From an uncultured Collinsella sp. (GTDB taxonomy: Bacteria; Actinomycetota; Coriobacteriia; Coriobacteriales; Coriobacteriaceae): DNA of 48,827 bases. The translations under genes were made by a program, and so were the position numbers. The stretch's first letter is position 1, and every line of letters starts with the position of its first letter. The stretch spans positions 1-48,827 of the forward strand of contig UQLD01000018.1 of the NCBI GenBank assembly GCA_900541855.1, read 5' to 3'. This document shows, in pieces, positions 33,639-41,858 of the stretch. The notes under the pieces were generated by a model. The model saw only the letters and a program-made list of their open reading frames with translations. It did not search any database and had not been told where the DNA came from.

Positions 33639-33674
33639 TTCCACATTGGTATGATATTCATCCAATTCTCGTAT

Positions 33675-33720
33675 CCCCCGTTGTTTATGCATTTGCCAAA
33701 CAGCGGGGGATTTTCTTTGT
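33675..33720 (+). terminator. Terminator of the lipid kinase operon
   Basis: CCCCCGTTGTTT (33675-33686) pairs with AAACAGCGGGGG (33698-33709) with one G-U pair, followed by ATTTTCTTTG. Confidence 0.9.
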
Positions 33721-33765
33721 GCCCCGTGCAAGGCGCTTTATTCAGGTACAGTAATTGCAGGGCGT

Positions 33766-33781
33766 CTTTATTTAAATAAAG
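33766..33781. promoter_or_regulatory. 16-bp perfect palindrome upstream of the C69 dipeptidase gene
   Basis: CTTTATTTAAATAAAG is a perfect AT-rich palindrome. Together with GCTAATA/TATTAGC (33878-33899) and an AT-rich stretch at 33780-33880 it makes up the promoter region of the dipeptidase gene. It may be an operator; no regulator is known. Confidence 0.4.
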
Positions 33782-33945
33782 TTACATAATGAGTATTCTT
33801 GTCCGTTCATCGCATATTTTAGGACGCTCATCGAGTATTTCATCGAAATAGATGAATACTATTTAGACTTCCGATAGGCTAATAGATGTATTTATTAGCT
33901 GAAATCCTGCACGGTTCCGCGGGGTTTCAACGGTTGGGAGGGATT

Positions 33946-35745
33946 ATGAGGTTTACTCATCCTGTCAACACGCTCAAAAAGCTCGGCTGCGGCCTTGCGT
34001 TTGGAGCAGCGGCCATCATGGCCATGCCGACTTCGGCACTCGCCTGCACCCAGATCTACATGGGCAGCAAGCTCACGGCAGACGGCAACACATACTACGG
34101 CCGTTCCGAGGACTTCGGTCCGCGCTATGTTAAGCACTTTGGCATTGAGCCCGCACACAAGGACGGCAACGAGTACACATCGGTCGAGTCCGGTTTTGAG
34201 TACAAGTCCAAGGGCGCAACCTACCGCTACACCTTCGTTCGCGACAACCCCTCGCAGTGGGAAGATCGCTACGACGCATATTCCGAGGCCGGCATCAACG
34301 AGAAGGGCGTCTCCTGCTCTGCCACGTTGAGCACCTCCTATAACGAGAAGGCCGAAGAGGCCGACCCCATCACCGAGGAGACTGGCATTGGCGAGTACAG
34401 CTATGCCAGCGTCATCCTGGGCGAGAGCGCCACGGCCCGCGAGGGCGTCGAGCTCATCGGCAGCCTAATCGACGAGCAGGGCGTCTGCTCCAACGACCAG
34501 ATCATCATCGCCGACAGCACCGAGACCTGGCTGTTCGCCGCGCTTTCCGGCCATCAGTGGATTGCCATGAAGCTCGCTGATGACATCGCCTCGCTCAACC
34601 CCAACATCGGCAACCTCACCTATAACGTCGACCTCGATGACACCGAGAACTGTCTCCATTCCGAGGGTGTCGAGTCCATGCCTAAGGAGAAGGGCTTTGC
34701 CGAGTACACCGACGGCAAGTTCGACGTCGCCAAGACCTACGGCGAGGAGATTGGCGAGGCCGGTATGCACCAGTGGTCGCGCTATATCCAGGGTCGCGAT
34801 TACTTCATGGCCCCGCTGGCTGAAGGCACCGACTACGAGATCGTCAAGGACGAGCGAGAAGACGCTCGCGCCACGACCGGCGCTCTGGTCCACGAGATGC
34901 AGCCGCTGTTCTTCCAGCCCGGCAAGTCCGACTGGAACACCTTTGAGATGATCCGTTCCTTCGCCGCTCGCGGCGAAAATGTTGCCGGTCTCAACGCCAA
35001 CACCGACGGCGCCTACGCCATCGGCTCCAACCGCAACACCGAGATTCACACCTTCCAGATCCGTCAGGGCATGGATCCCGAAATCGCGACCATCCAGTGG
35101 GAGATGCTCTCCAACGCCGAGTTCTCCGTCGCCATCCCCCTCTACTCTGCACTGCTCACCGAGGTCAGCCCCTACTTTAGCGATCAGGATGTCTCCTTCG
35201 ATCACTGCGAAGAGGAAGACGTCGTGAACAACGAGGAACCCAAGAACTCCATCAACTACGTCCTCATGGACATCAACACGCTCGCCTATGAGAACCGCGA
35301 CCACTGCGCCACCGGCGTCCGCGCCTACCTCGATGCGCTGCAGAAGGAACTCATCGAGCAGAACCTGACCGTCGACGAGGCCATGCAGGCCGCCGAGGAC
35401 ACCGAGGCGCGCACCGCCCTGGCCAACAAGGCCGGCAAGGCTGCCACCAAGAACACCTACCTCAAGTGCAAGGCCATGCTCGAGGAGATGCGTGACTACC
35501 TTAAGGAGGGCGACTTCTCCGAGGAGTTCGTCCCGAGCGACTACGATGCCGACAACGACTGCCTGGTCGAGTCCATCACCTACGCCGACGAGGCCCTCTC
35601 CGATGAGGACGTTGCTGAGCCCGAGGTTGAGGAAGAGGCAACCGAGGAGAAGTCCGAGGGCAACAACATGGCCGCCATGGCCGTTGGCGCCGTCGTCATC
35701 ATCGGTGTCTGCGGCTTCGTGCTCTATCGTCGCAAGAAGGCATAA
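33946..35745 (+). CDS. Surface-anchored C69-family dipeptidase
   Basis: A 599-residue N-terminal-nucleophile hydrolase of family C69 (PepD). A signal peptide covers residues 1-28 (KKLGCGLAFGAAAIMAMPTSALA). The first residue after the predicted Ala-Leu-Ala cut is Cys29, followed by TQIYMGSKLTADGNTYYGRSEDFG, the family start, so secretion itself would expose the catalytic Cys. The C terminus has an acidic spacer (EPEVEEEATEEKSEG), one transmembrane helix and RRKKA, without an LPxTG sorting motif, so it should be a membrane-tethered exopeptidase facing outside. The ATG at 33946 follows GGGAGGG; the upstream frame to 33886 is non-coding. The gene is monocistronic. Confidence 0.92.
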   Translation: MRFTHPVNTLKKLGCGLAFGAAAIMAMPTSALACTQIYMGSKLTADGNTYYGRSEDFGPRYVKHFGIEPAHKDGNEYTSVESGFEYKSKGATYRYTFVRDNPSQWEDRYDAYSEAGINEKGVSCSATLSTSYNEKAEEADPITEETGIGEYSYASVILGESATAREGVELIGSLIDEQGVCSNDQIIIADSTETWLFAALSGHQWIAMKLADDIASLNPNIGNLTYNVDLDDTENCLHSEGVESMPKEKGFAEYTDGKFDVAKTYGEEIGEAGMHQWSRYIQGRDYFMAPLAEGTDYEIVKDEREDARATTGALVHEMQPLFFQPGKSDWNTFEMIRSFAARGENVAGLNANTDGAYAIGSNRNTEIHTFQIRQGMDPEIATIQWEMLSNAEFSVAIPLYSALLTEVSPYFSDQDVSFDHCEEEDVVNNEEPKNSINYVLMDINTLAYENRDHCATGVRAYLDALQKELIEQNLTVDEAMQAAEDTEARTALANKAGKAATKNTYLKCKAMLEEMRDYLKEGDFSEEFVPSDYDADNDCLVESITYADEALSDEDVAEPEVEEEATEEKSEGNNMAAMAVGAVVIIGVCGFVLYRRKKA

Positions 35746-35872
35746 GAACCCCCACCTTAAGGCGCGGGTGGGATGGCCAAGGTCGCCCGCCCGCGCAGCC
35801 GCCCATTCGACCGGCGGGAAACGTCGCCGAAATCTTTTCAAAAAAGATTTCCCCGCACACACTTTGCTGTGC

Positions 35873-35878
35873 TATAGT
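35873..35878 (+). promoter_or_regulatory. Extended -10 promoter of the Trp leader
   Basis: TGCTATAGT contains an extended -10 (TG-N-TATAGT) about 58 bases before the leader peptide start. No clear -35 is seen, which extended -10 promoters tolerate. Confidence 0.5.
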
Positions 35879-35936
35879 GCAGCGCAACAGCAACTAGGTG
35901 CGACCGCGCCACGGCATCACGAAAGGAGCCACCAAC

Positions 35937-36005
35937 ATGAAGAACACGATGAAGTCTCTCAACAACTGGTGGTGGCGTGATGCGAATACGATCGGTCGAC
36001 AGTGA
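35937..36005 (+). CDS. Tryptophan-rich leader peptide
   Basis: A 22-codon reading frame preceded by AAAGGAG at eight bases. It contains three consecutive Trp codons (35967-35975) in the context LNNWWWRDA and stops at TGA 36003-36005. Short Trp-run peptides ahead of Trp genes are the sensor of ribosome-mediated attenuation. Here ribosome stalling at the Trp codons would cover 35974-35980 and prevent its pairing with 36011-36017. Nothing else about the peptide suggests an independent function. Confidence 0.85.
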   Translation: MKNTMKSLNNWWWRDANTIGRQ

Positions 36006-36071
36006 GTCCCTCACGCCTGTTTTGCGCTCTAGGTGATTGGAAGGCCTCCGGTTTCGACCGGGGGCCTTTTT
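35974..36071 (+). promoter_or_regulatory. Transcription attenuator of the ECF transporter operon
   Basis: Segment 1, GGCGTGA (35974-35980, within the Trp-Arg-Asp codons), pairs perfectly with segment 2, TCACGCC (36011-36017). The terminator is a 12-bp stem with a TTCG tetraloop (36041-36052 with 36057-36068) followed by TTTTTCT. Segment 2 can alternatively pair, less perfectly, with AGGTG at 36031-36035 as an antiterminator. Low tryptophan should stall the leader ribosome and favour read-through. Confidence 0.8.
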
Positions 36072-36150
36072 CTATCTCGAGCCCAATCGCATTCGCATCG
36101 CGCGCCTCCGCTTTCTTCTCTTTCACTTCCCCTCCGAAAGGATTTTCACC

Positions 36151-36723
36151 ATGTCTCAGAACACCACCACCGCCCAGCCCCGCACCGTCCAGACCGCCGA
36201 CCGCGGCAAACTCGACGTCCGTGCCCTTGTCTTGCTCGCCATCCTGCTTGCCGCTGGCTTCATCCTCAACTTCACCGTCGGCAAGGCTATCTCCGGCATC
36301 TCGGGCGGTATGATCAGCCCCGAGTTCATTATCTCGGCCTTCTGCCTCACTATCCTGGTCGTGCGCCCCAACATCGGTCAGGCACTCGTCATCGGCCTGA
36401 TCTCGGCCGCCGTGATCCAGATCACCACCACCTCGCCGTTTGTCGATTTTGCCGCCGAGGGCATCGCTGCCATGCTCATGGCCGTCATTGTCAACGCTGC
36501 CGCCAAGGACGGCCAGGTTAAGCCCGCCGTCGCCATCGTTGCGGCCTTCGTGACCACCTTTGTCTCGGGCGTCATCTTCATGGTCATCAAGATGGCCATG
36601 CTCGGCGTGGTGAGCGAGCTCGCCGCTGCCATGCTGCCCGTCGTCGCCATGACCGCCGTCTTTAACGCCATCCTGGTCGGCGCTCTCTACTTGCCCATCC
36701 AGAAGGCCCTTAGGCTCAATTAA
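36151..36723 (+). CDS. ECF transporter S component, TrpP-like (predicted tryptophan)
   Basis: A 190-residue integral membrane protein with six hydrophobic segments, the size and shape of an ECF substrate-binding (S) component. Its layout (LVLLAILLAAGFILNFTVGK, MISPEFIISAFCLTILV, QITTTSPF, VSGVIFMVIKM) resembles the TrpP/YhaG tryptophan transporter family. The Trp-codon leader and attenuator directly upstream make tryptophan by far the likeliest substrate, though this is still inference. GAAAGGA lies eight bases before the ATG. It is followed by repeat copy E and a second hairpin, then by its own ATPase and T component, so this is a dedicated (group I) ECF system. Confidence 0.85.
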   Translation: MSQNTTTAQPRTVQTADRGKLDVRALVLLAILLAAGFILNFTVGKAISGISGGMISPEFIISAFCLTILVVRPNIGQALVIGLISAAVIQITTTSPFVDFAAEGIAAMLMAVIVNAAAKDGQVKPAVAIVAAFVTTFVSGVIFMVIKMAMLGVVSELAAAMLPVVAMTAVFNAILVGALYLPIQKALRLN

Positions 36724-36729
36724 GCCGCT

Positions 36730-36830
36730 CGGCTTTACGAGCCACCCCATCTTGGCGTTCATTCGTCGCTCGCGTACCCAAGTACGCTTCGCTCCTCTTT
36801 CGCGCCAACCTAGGGCCCCTCGTAAAGCCG
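36730..36830 (+). ncRNA. Structured repeat family 1, diverged copy E
   Basis: A 101-bp element starting seven bases past the S-component stop. Its 12-bp outer helix (36730-36741 with 36819-36830) is unlike that of copies A and B. A middle TTGGCG/CGCCAA helix (36752-36757 with 36803-36808) and apical GCGTAC/GTACGC hairpin (36772-36787) follow. The apical region shares GTTCA(A/T)TCGTCG and CTCCTCTTTC-CG with A and B in gene-sense orientation. It may tune expression between S component and ATPase. Confidence 0.6.
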
Positions 36831-36873
36831 TCTCCGTGCTTCACCACCAAAGACTGTCCCAAACAGCTAGCTT

Positions 36874-36917
36874 TTGGGGACGTTCTTAAACGACTAGTCA
36901 TGTAAGAACGTCCCCAA
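36874..36917 (+). terminator. 15-bp-arm hairpin with palindromic loop before ecfA
   Basis: The arms 36874-36888 and 36903-36917 are perfectly complementary. The loop contains the palindrome GACTAGTC (36892-36899). It ends 18 bases before the ATPase start codon and has no U-tract, so it is more likely an mRNA segment-stability hairpin, operator or dispersed repeat than a terminator. Confidence 0.55.
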
Positions 36918-36935
36918 TGACTATGAAAGGTATCC

Positions 36936-38687
36936 ATGGAAACGATCATCAACGTCGACGATGTCTCGTTCTCCTATGGCACGCAGACCGAGCAGGCGCT
37001 TAAGCATATCTCGCTCGGCGTGAACAGGGGAGATTTTATCGGCATTATCGGGCCTTCGGGCGCCGGTAAGTCCACACTTGCCGCCTGTCTGTCGGGCGCC
37101 GTACCTCGCCACTACACCGGCGCCTTTTATGGCTCCGTGTTAGTTGACGGCCACGACACCTGCGAGGTCTCGCTCACCGACATATCGCAGATCGTCGGCA
37201 GCGTATTGCAGGACATCGACACGCAAATGGTCGCCTCGGTCGTCGAGGACGAGATGCTTTTTGGCCTGGAGAACTTTGGCGTTCCCCACGACCAGATCGA
37301 GCAACGTGTGAGCGAGACGCTTGAGACCGTCGGTATCAGCGACCTGCGCGACCGCGAGATCGCCACCCTCTCAGGCGGCCAAAAGCAAAAGGTTGCCATC
37401 GCCGCCATCCTCGCCATGCGTCCGCGCGTGCTCGTGCTCGACGAACCCACCGCGGCGCTCGACCCCGCCAGCTCCACGCTGGTCTTCGAGACCCTGCGTG
37501 AGGCCAACCGTGCACTCGGCATCACCATCGTCGTCGTTGAGCAAAAAGTCGCCCTGCTTTCGGAGTATTGCAACCGCGTGCTCGTGCTCAATCATGGCGA
37601 AATCGCGCTACAGGGCGAGCCGCACGAGGTCTTCGCACACGCCGATGAGCTCCGCGCCATCGGCGTTGATTGCCCGCGTGTCACGCGCATTTTCAACAGC
37701 CTCGAGGCCGACGGCCTGGCCAGCGGCACTCCCTGTTTGGATGTTGATGAGGCCGAGCGCCTGATTACGGGCATCGTCGACCCCGCACACGCAAGCAGCG
37801 ACATTCAGGCACCATCCGGCTCGCCGCACGCACCGTCGTTGCGCCCGCACACCAAAGACGCCGAGCCCGTGCTCACCTTCGATCACGTTGAGTTTGCCTA
37901 TCCCAATGGCGGCGCCGCCGTCCACGACCTCAACCTGACCCTCTATCCCGGCGAGCTCGTGGGTATCGTCGGCCAAAACGGCGCCGGCAAGACCACGCTC
38001 ACCAAGCTGCTTACAGGCCTGCTTAAGCCCGCCTCGGGCAGCGTGCGCGTCACGGGACTGGATACCGCAGCCGTTCCCACGAGCCGCATCGCCCGCGAAG
38101 TCGCAACCCTCTTCCAAAACCCCGACCGCCAGATCTGCAAGGAAACCGTGCTCGACGAGGTCGCCTTTGGCCTGGAGCTTGCCGGCATCGACCGTGCCGA
38201 GGCGCTGCGTCGCGCCCAGCTCGTCATCGACCGCTTTGGCTTGCCGGCCGACGAGGCGCCCTTCTCGCTCTCGCGCGGTCAGCGCCAGATGGTGGCACTC
38301 GCCTCCGTCGTGGTCGTAGAGCCCAAAATCGTGGTACTCGACGAGCCCACGAGCGGCCTTGACTACCGCGAGTGCATGACCGTCATGGAAACCGTGCGCA
38401 CCATGGCCGAGCGCGGCTGCGCTGTAATCATGGTCTGTCACGACATGGAAGTCGTCTCCGACTTTGCCGAGCGCATCGTAGTCATGGCCGACGGCCGCAT
38501 CCTCGAGCGCGGCCGCACGCACGAGCTGTTCTCGAACATCGAGCTCATGCAGCGAGCCTACGTTGAGCCACCCCAGGTCATAGAGCTTTCTCGTCGCCTG
38601 ACATCCTCCGTCTCTCCCGCCTTTGCACAGGTGAGCGAGGTCACCGATATCGTTCGCATTACCGAGGAGATGGTCAACCGTGGTTAA
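36936..38687 (+). CDS. ECF transporter ATPase, two fused ABC domains
   Basis: A 583-residue protein carrying both ECF ATPase modules in one chain. Domain 1 (about residues 1-235) has Walker A GPSGAGKST, signature LSGGQKQK and Walker B VLVLDEPTAALD. A variable linker of roughly 70 residues rich in Pro, Ala and His follows. Domain 2 (about 305-545) has GQNGAGKTT, a variant signature LSRGQRQM and IVVLDEPTSGLD. The pair powers substrate import through EcfT. GAAAGG precedes the ATG. The stop overlaps the start of the T-component gene by eight bases. Its role in tryptophan uptake is inferred from the operon. Confidence 0.95.
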   Translation: METIINVDDVSFSYGTQTEQALKHISLGVNRGDFIGIIGPSGAGKSTLAACLSGAVPRHYTGAFYGSVLVDGHDTCEVSLTDISQIVGSVLQDIDTQMVASVVEDEMLFGLENFGVPHDQIEQRVSETLETVGISDLRDREIATLSGGQKQKVAIAAILAMRPRVLVLDEPTAALDPASSTLVFETLREANRALGITIVVVEQKVALLSEYCNRVLVLNHGEIALQGEPHEVFAHADELRAIGVDCPRVTRIFNSLEADGLASGTPCLDVDEAERLITGIVDPAHASSDIQAPSGSPHAPSLRPHTKDAEPVLTFDHVEFAYPNGGAAVHDLNLTLYPGELVGIVGQNGAGKTTLTKLLTGLLKPASGSVRVTGLDTAAVPTSRIAREVATLFQNPDRQICKETVLDEVAFGLELAGIDRAEALRRAQLVIDRFGLPADEAPFSLSRGQRQMVALASVVVVEPKIVVLDEPTSGLDYRECMTVMETVRTMAERGCAVIMVCHDMEVVSDFAERIVVMADGRILERGRTHELFSNIELMQRAYVEPPQVIELSRRLTSSVSPAFAQVSEVTDIVRITEEMVNRG

Positions 38688-39426
38688 CGTCATCGACTAC
38701 ATGCCGGGCGACACACTGCTGCACCGCTTGAACCCGGTCGTCAAACTGGGTCTTGCCGCCGCCATCATCATCGGCATCTTCTTGTCTGACACCTACATGG
38801 CACTGTTGGGCTTTTTGGCGCTCACCCTTGCACTGGGCGCCTACGCCGGCGTCGCCGACCGTCTGCTCGCACTGCTCAAGCTGCTGATTCCGCTCGCGCT
38901 CATCATGCTGGTGCTTCAGCTGGCCTTTATGCGCGACGGCAACATGGCGTGGGGCTTTATCACCGACACGGGCCTCATTACCGGATCGAAGGCCTGCCTA
39001 CGCCTGTTGGGCGTGGCGCTGCCACTCATCCTCATGCTTATGGTGACCAAGCTCAACGACCTCGCCAACGCCTGCGTCGAGGTGCTGCACGTGCCATATC
39101 GTTATGCCTTCACCTTTACCACGGCACTGCGCTTTGTGCCGGTATTTGGCCAGGAAATGAACGCCATCATGGAGGCACAGACTGCACGCGGCGTCGAATA
39201 CGACACTAGGAATCCCGTCAAGAAACTCAAGCTCATGCTGCCGCTGTGCGTGCCACTGCTTATCTCGAGCGTGGGCAAGACCGATGCCACCGCGCTTGCC
39301 GCCGAGCAACGCGGCTTCTACCTGCGCACGCGTGCGAGTTCGTATAAGCGCTACCCCATCAAAGGCCTGGATATCGCCGTACTTATCGTCAGCATCGCCC
39401 TTATCGCCATCGGTTTCCTGTTCTAG
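38680..39426 (+). CDS. ecfT: ECF transporter T component (EcfT)
   Basis: A 248-residue membrane scaffold linking the ATPases to the S component. Several hydrophobic helices occupy residues 25-110 and 225-248. The two coupling motifs that contact ATPases are visible: AQTARGVEYD near residue 170 and AAEQRGFYLRTRASSYKR near 208-225, matching the Ala-x-x-x-Arg-Gly pattern of EcfT. It starts at GTG 38680 inside the end of the ATPase gene, so translation is coupled. A strong terminator follows at 39455. Confidence 0.94.
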   Translation: MVNVIDYMPGDTLLHRLNPVVKLGLAAAIIIGIFLSDTYMALLGFLALTLALGAYAGVADRLLALLKLLIPLALIMLVLQLAFMRDGNMAWGFITDTGLITGSKACLRLLGVALPLILMLMVTKLNDLANACVEVLHVPYRYAFTFTTALRFVPVFGQEMNAIMEAQTARGVEYDTRNPVKKLKLMLPLCVPLLISSVGKTDATALAAEQRGFYLRTRASSYKRYPIKGLDIAVLIVSIALIAIGFLF

Positions 39427-39454
39427 CAATCGCTGACAGCAACCGACAAACGCA

Positions 39455-39491
39455 AAAGGCCCCGGCTCGCATCAAACGAGCCGGGGCCTTT
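39455..39491. terminator. Terminator of the ECF operon
   Basis: A 15-bp perfect stem (39455-39469 with 39477-39491), A-rich before and T-containing after, so it can act on both strands. The plus-strand operon and the minus-strand racemase gene converge here. Confidence 0.9.
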
Positions 39492-39550
39492 ACTGTTTCA
39501 CCAGATAAAACCTACCAAAATAAACCTGTCCCTTTTTGGCAGGTCGAGGG

Positions 39551-40297
39551 TTACAGGCGGTAGGGGACGCCGCTGCGAATGATGGACTCGCGTACCAGGA
39601 CATCCATCGCATCGAGGGTGATCTCGGGCATCTCGCGATACTTCTGCAACACCGAAAGCTCCGTGCAGGCCAGGATGACGCGGTCGCAGCCGCTACGGGC
39701 GAACTCCCACATCACGCGGTCGAACTTATCCATATCGGGCTCGCGCCCGGCCTTCACATCGTCGTAGATGAGCGACATCACGTCGGCCTGACGCTTTTCA
39801 CTGGGATAGACGACCTCAACGCCCGCGGTCTCACATTCGCGCCCATAGACGTCTGCGCCCACGGTACCGTCGGTGCCCATGATGCCGATCTTGTGCACCG
39901 GCTCGGCCGGCATACTCAGGTTGGGGTCGAACTCGCACTCCCCCATCACCGCGCCGGCCAGAGCATAGCGCACCGACTCGCGCGGCATGTGGATAATCGG
40001 CACCTTCGTAAACGACTGAATCTGGTCGTAGAAGTAGTGCGACGTGTTGCAGGGAATCGCTATGTGCGCGCAGCCCAGCGACTCGAGCGCCTGAGCGCAC
40101 TCTTTCATGGTCGCCAGCAGCTCGGCATGCTCGCCGGTCTTGATGGCCAGCGTACGGTCGGGCATGGTCGACTTGGAAAGCACCACCATGTCGATATGCT
40201 CCTGGTCACAGGTAGCAGCCGTATGACGCACGACCTGGTCGTAGTAATACGACGTGGCCTCGGCGCCCATGCCGCCGATAACTCCCAGCTTTTCCAT
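39551..40297 (-). CDS. Aspartate/glutamate racemase family protein
   Basis: A 248-residue cofactor-independent amino acid racemase. The N-terminal KLGVIGGMGAEAT motif and the two catalytic cysteines, in IPCNTSHYF near residue 82 and LACTELSVL near 205, are those of the aspartate/glutamate racemase family. It is encoded directly downstream of a D-aspartate ligase-like gene on the same strand, so its product is most likely D-aspartate for peptidoglycan. AAGGAGG precedes the ATG at 40297; the upstream ATG at 40375 lies in the gap. Confidence 0.9.
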   Translation of the reverse strand: MEKLGVIGGMGAEATSYYYDQVVRHTAATCDQEHIDMVVLSKSTMPDRTLAIKTGEHAELLATMKECAQALESLGCAHIAIPCNTSHYFYDQIQSFTKVPIIHMPRESVRYALAGAVMGECEFDPNLSMPAEPVHKIGIMGTDGTVGADVYGRECETAGVEVVYPSEKRQADVMSLIYDDVKAGREPDMDKFDRVMWEFARSGCDRVILACTELSVLQKYREMPEITLDAMDVLVRESIIRSGVPYRL

Positions 40298-40381
40298 CGC
40301 CGCCTCCTTGGTGACGCCCACGCAATTGCGCGTATCATACCCGCGCCCGCCCGATACACACCGGACGGGCGCCACACTCGT

Positions 40382-41638
40382 CTACTTGTAATACGTCTTG
40401 AACAGCTTAAAGTGACGCAGCTTGGTGTGCCACATGCGCAACCAGCGGTTAAAGACAAAATCACCCTTCATAAACGAAGGATCGGCAGCCTTGCCCTCCT
40501 TGGCCAGGCGATGCGCCTTCGCACGCAGCTCGGGGTCCTTGACATACTTGTCAACGACGCCCATAGGAACGACCATCCACAGCGCCTCGTCCTGCGCCGT
40601 CACAAACTCCGGCTCAAACGGGCGGTTATAGACGTACTCATCCACCACGTATTTGGCAACGTTAAAGCCACTATTGGTGACATAGTAATTACTGCGTCCC
40701 TGACGCGTGTTGAAGTCGAAGAACTTAAACGAGCCATCGCGCTGGTCGTACTTGACGTCGAAGTTGGAGAAGCCCGTAAACTTAAGGTCCTCAAGCAGCT
40801 TGCGCACGCCACCCATGAGCTCGTCGTTGGGCTCAGTGATGATGCAGGCGTGGTTGCCGACACCATGGGGCTGATGCTCCTCGAGCAGCACGTGACCCGG
40901 GCACATCATGCGGACCTTGCCGTTGCGGTCGGAATAACTGGTGAGCACGCGCATGTACTCGTCGTTGCCGGGCACGCGGTCCTGCAAGATGAGGTCATCG
41001 GTGTAGCCGCTGGCGTACACATCGCGAATGACCTGCTCCAGCTCGGCGCGATCGGCAATCTCGTAGGCCTTCTTCTGACCCTCGAATTCGTGCTCCCACC
41101 ACATGATGCCGTCAGAGGGCTTCAGAATCATCGGGAAGGGAAAGTCAATCTGGTCGAGCGCCTCGGCGGAAGCCTCGCCCTGAGCGTTGAGCATCGCCAT
41201 GGTAAAGGTAAACGTGTGCGGATAGGGCACACCGTGCTTCTCGCACAGCTCGTAGAAGATCTCCTTTTTCTGGCACTGCTCGAGCATGCTGTAGGGCGCA
41301 TAGGGCGCGATGACGTTCGAGGCAAGCTGGCCGGCGTCCTGAGCCTGCGCGGCGAGCGCGACGTAGTTGTCGCCGCAGCCCATGAGAATAATCTTCTTAT
41401 CAGGATTGGCCTGTGCGACGCCGTTAACGGTCTCGATCATGACCGGCATGGTGTCGATATCCACGTTGGGCGTGTAATCGATAATTTGGCTGCGATACGC
41501 GGGGCCGGTCTGGTACTTGCCAAAAACCAGGCTCTTAACCTGATACTCCTCGTAGAAAGCGCGCGCCACCGAATACGCGTTGATGTCGCCGCCGAGCAGC
41601 ACGGGGATAAACTCGCGCTCTGTAAACTGCAATGCCAT
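40382..41638 (-). CDS. ATP-grasp carboxylate-amine ligase, probable D-aspartate ligase
   Basis: A 418-residue ATP-grasp enzyme. The N-terminal VLLGGDINAYSVARAFYEEYQVKS, central FPMILKPSDG with ATP-binding Lys, and metal-binding SNFDVKYDQRDGSFKFFDFNTRQGRSNYY are visible. The order and length match the family of D-aspartate ligases (Asl) that add D-Asp to the diamino acid of the peptidoglycan stem to form the cross-bridge. Such genes are paired with an aspartate racemase gene in enterococci and lactic acid bacteria, as here (84-base gap). Other carboxylate-amine ligases share the fold, so substrate is inferred from context. AGGAAG precedes the ATG. Confidence 0.85.
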   Translation of the reverse strand: MALQFTEREFIPVLLGGDINAYSVARAFYEEYQVKSLVFGKYQTGPAYRSQIIDYTPNVDIDTMPVMIETVNGVAQANPDKKIILMGCGDNYVALAAQAQDAGQLASNVIAPYAPYSMLEQCQKKEIFYELCEKHGVPYPHTFTFTMAMLNAQGEASAEALDQIDFPFPMILKPSDGIMWWEHEFEGQKKAYEIADRAELEQVIRDVYASGYTDDLILQDRVPGNDEYMRVLTSYSDRNGKVRMMCPGHVLLEEHQPHGVGNHACIITEPNDELMGGVRKLLEDLKFTGFSNFDVKYDQRDGSFKFFDFNTRQGRSNYYVTNSGFNVAKYVVDEYVYNRPFEPEFVTAQDEALWMVVPMGVVDKYVKDPELRAKAHRLAKEGKAADPSFMKGDFVFNRWLRMWHTKLRHFKLFKTYYK

Positions 41639-41858
41639 GGAAACTTCCTATCTAGAACTGCCCACACGACGGGCGGTCTTTGTGCAACTGATTTATTCTA
41701 GCGTGCCGAGCCGCCGGCACCCAAAGCTCCACCGTATCTATGGCAATCGGCGTAATTATCCAGCACGAAGGCGGCGATCGCCGGTGTACGACAACGGGCA
41801 ATGAACCCACCGTTGTTGTAGGATTCAACATGTTGCCCGCCCCGTCGAAAGGTACACT

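Noticed and set aside
33886..33945. An upstream in-frame extension of the C69 dipeptidase
   Set aside because: The ATG at 33946 has a strong GGGAGGG site and begins a perfect signal peptide; the extension would bury it.
39536..41701. A 721-codon plus-strand frame antisense to racemase and ATP-grasp genes
   Set aside because: Both opposite-strand genes have clear catalytic motifs and ribosome-binding sites; the long frame is a codon-bias shadow.
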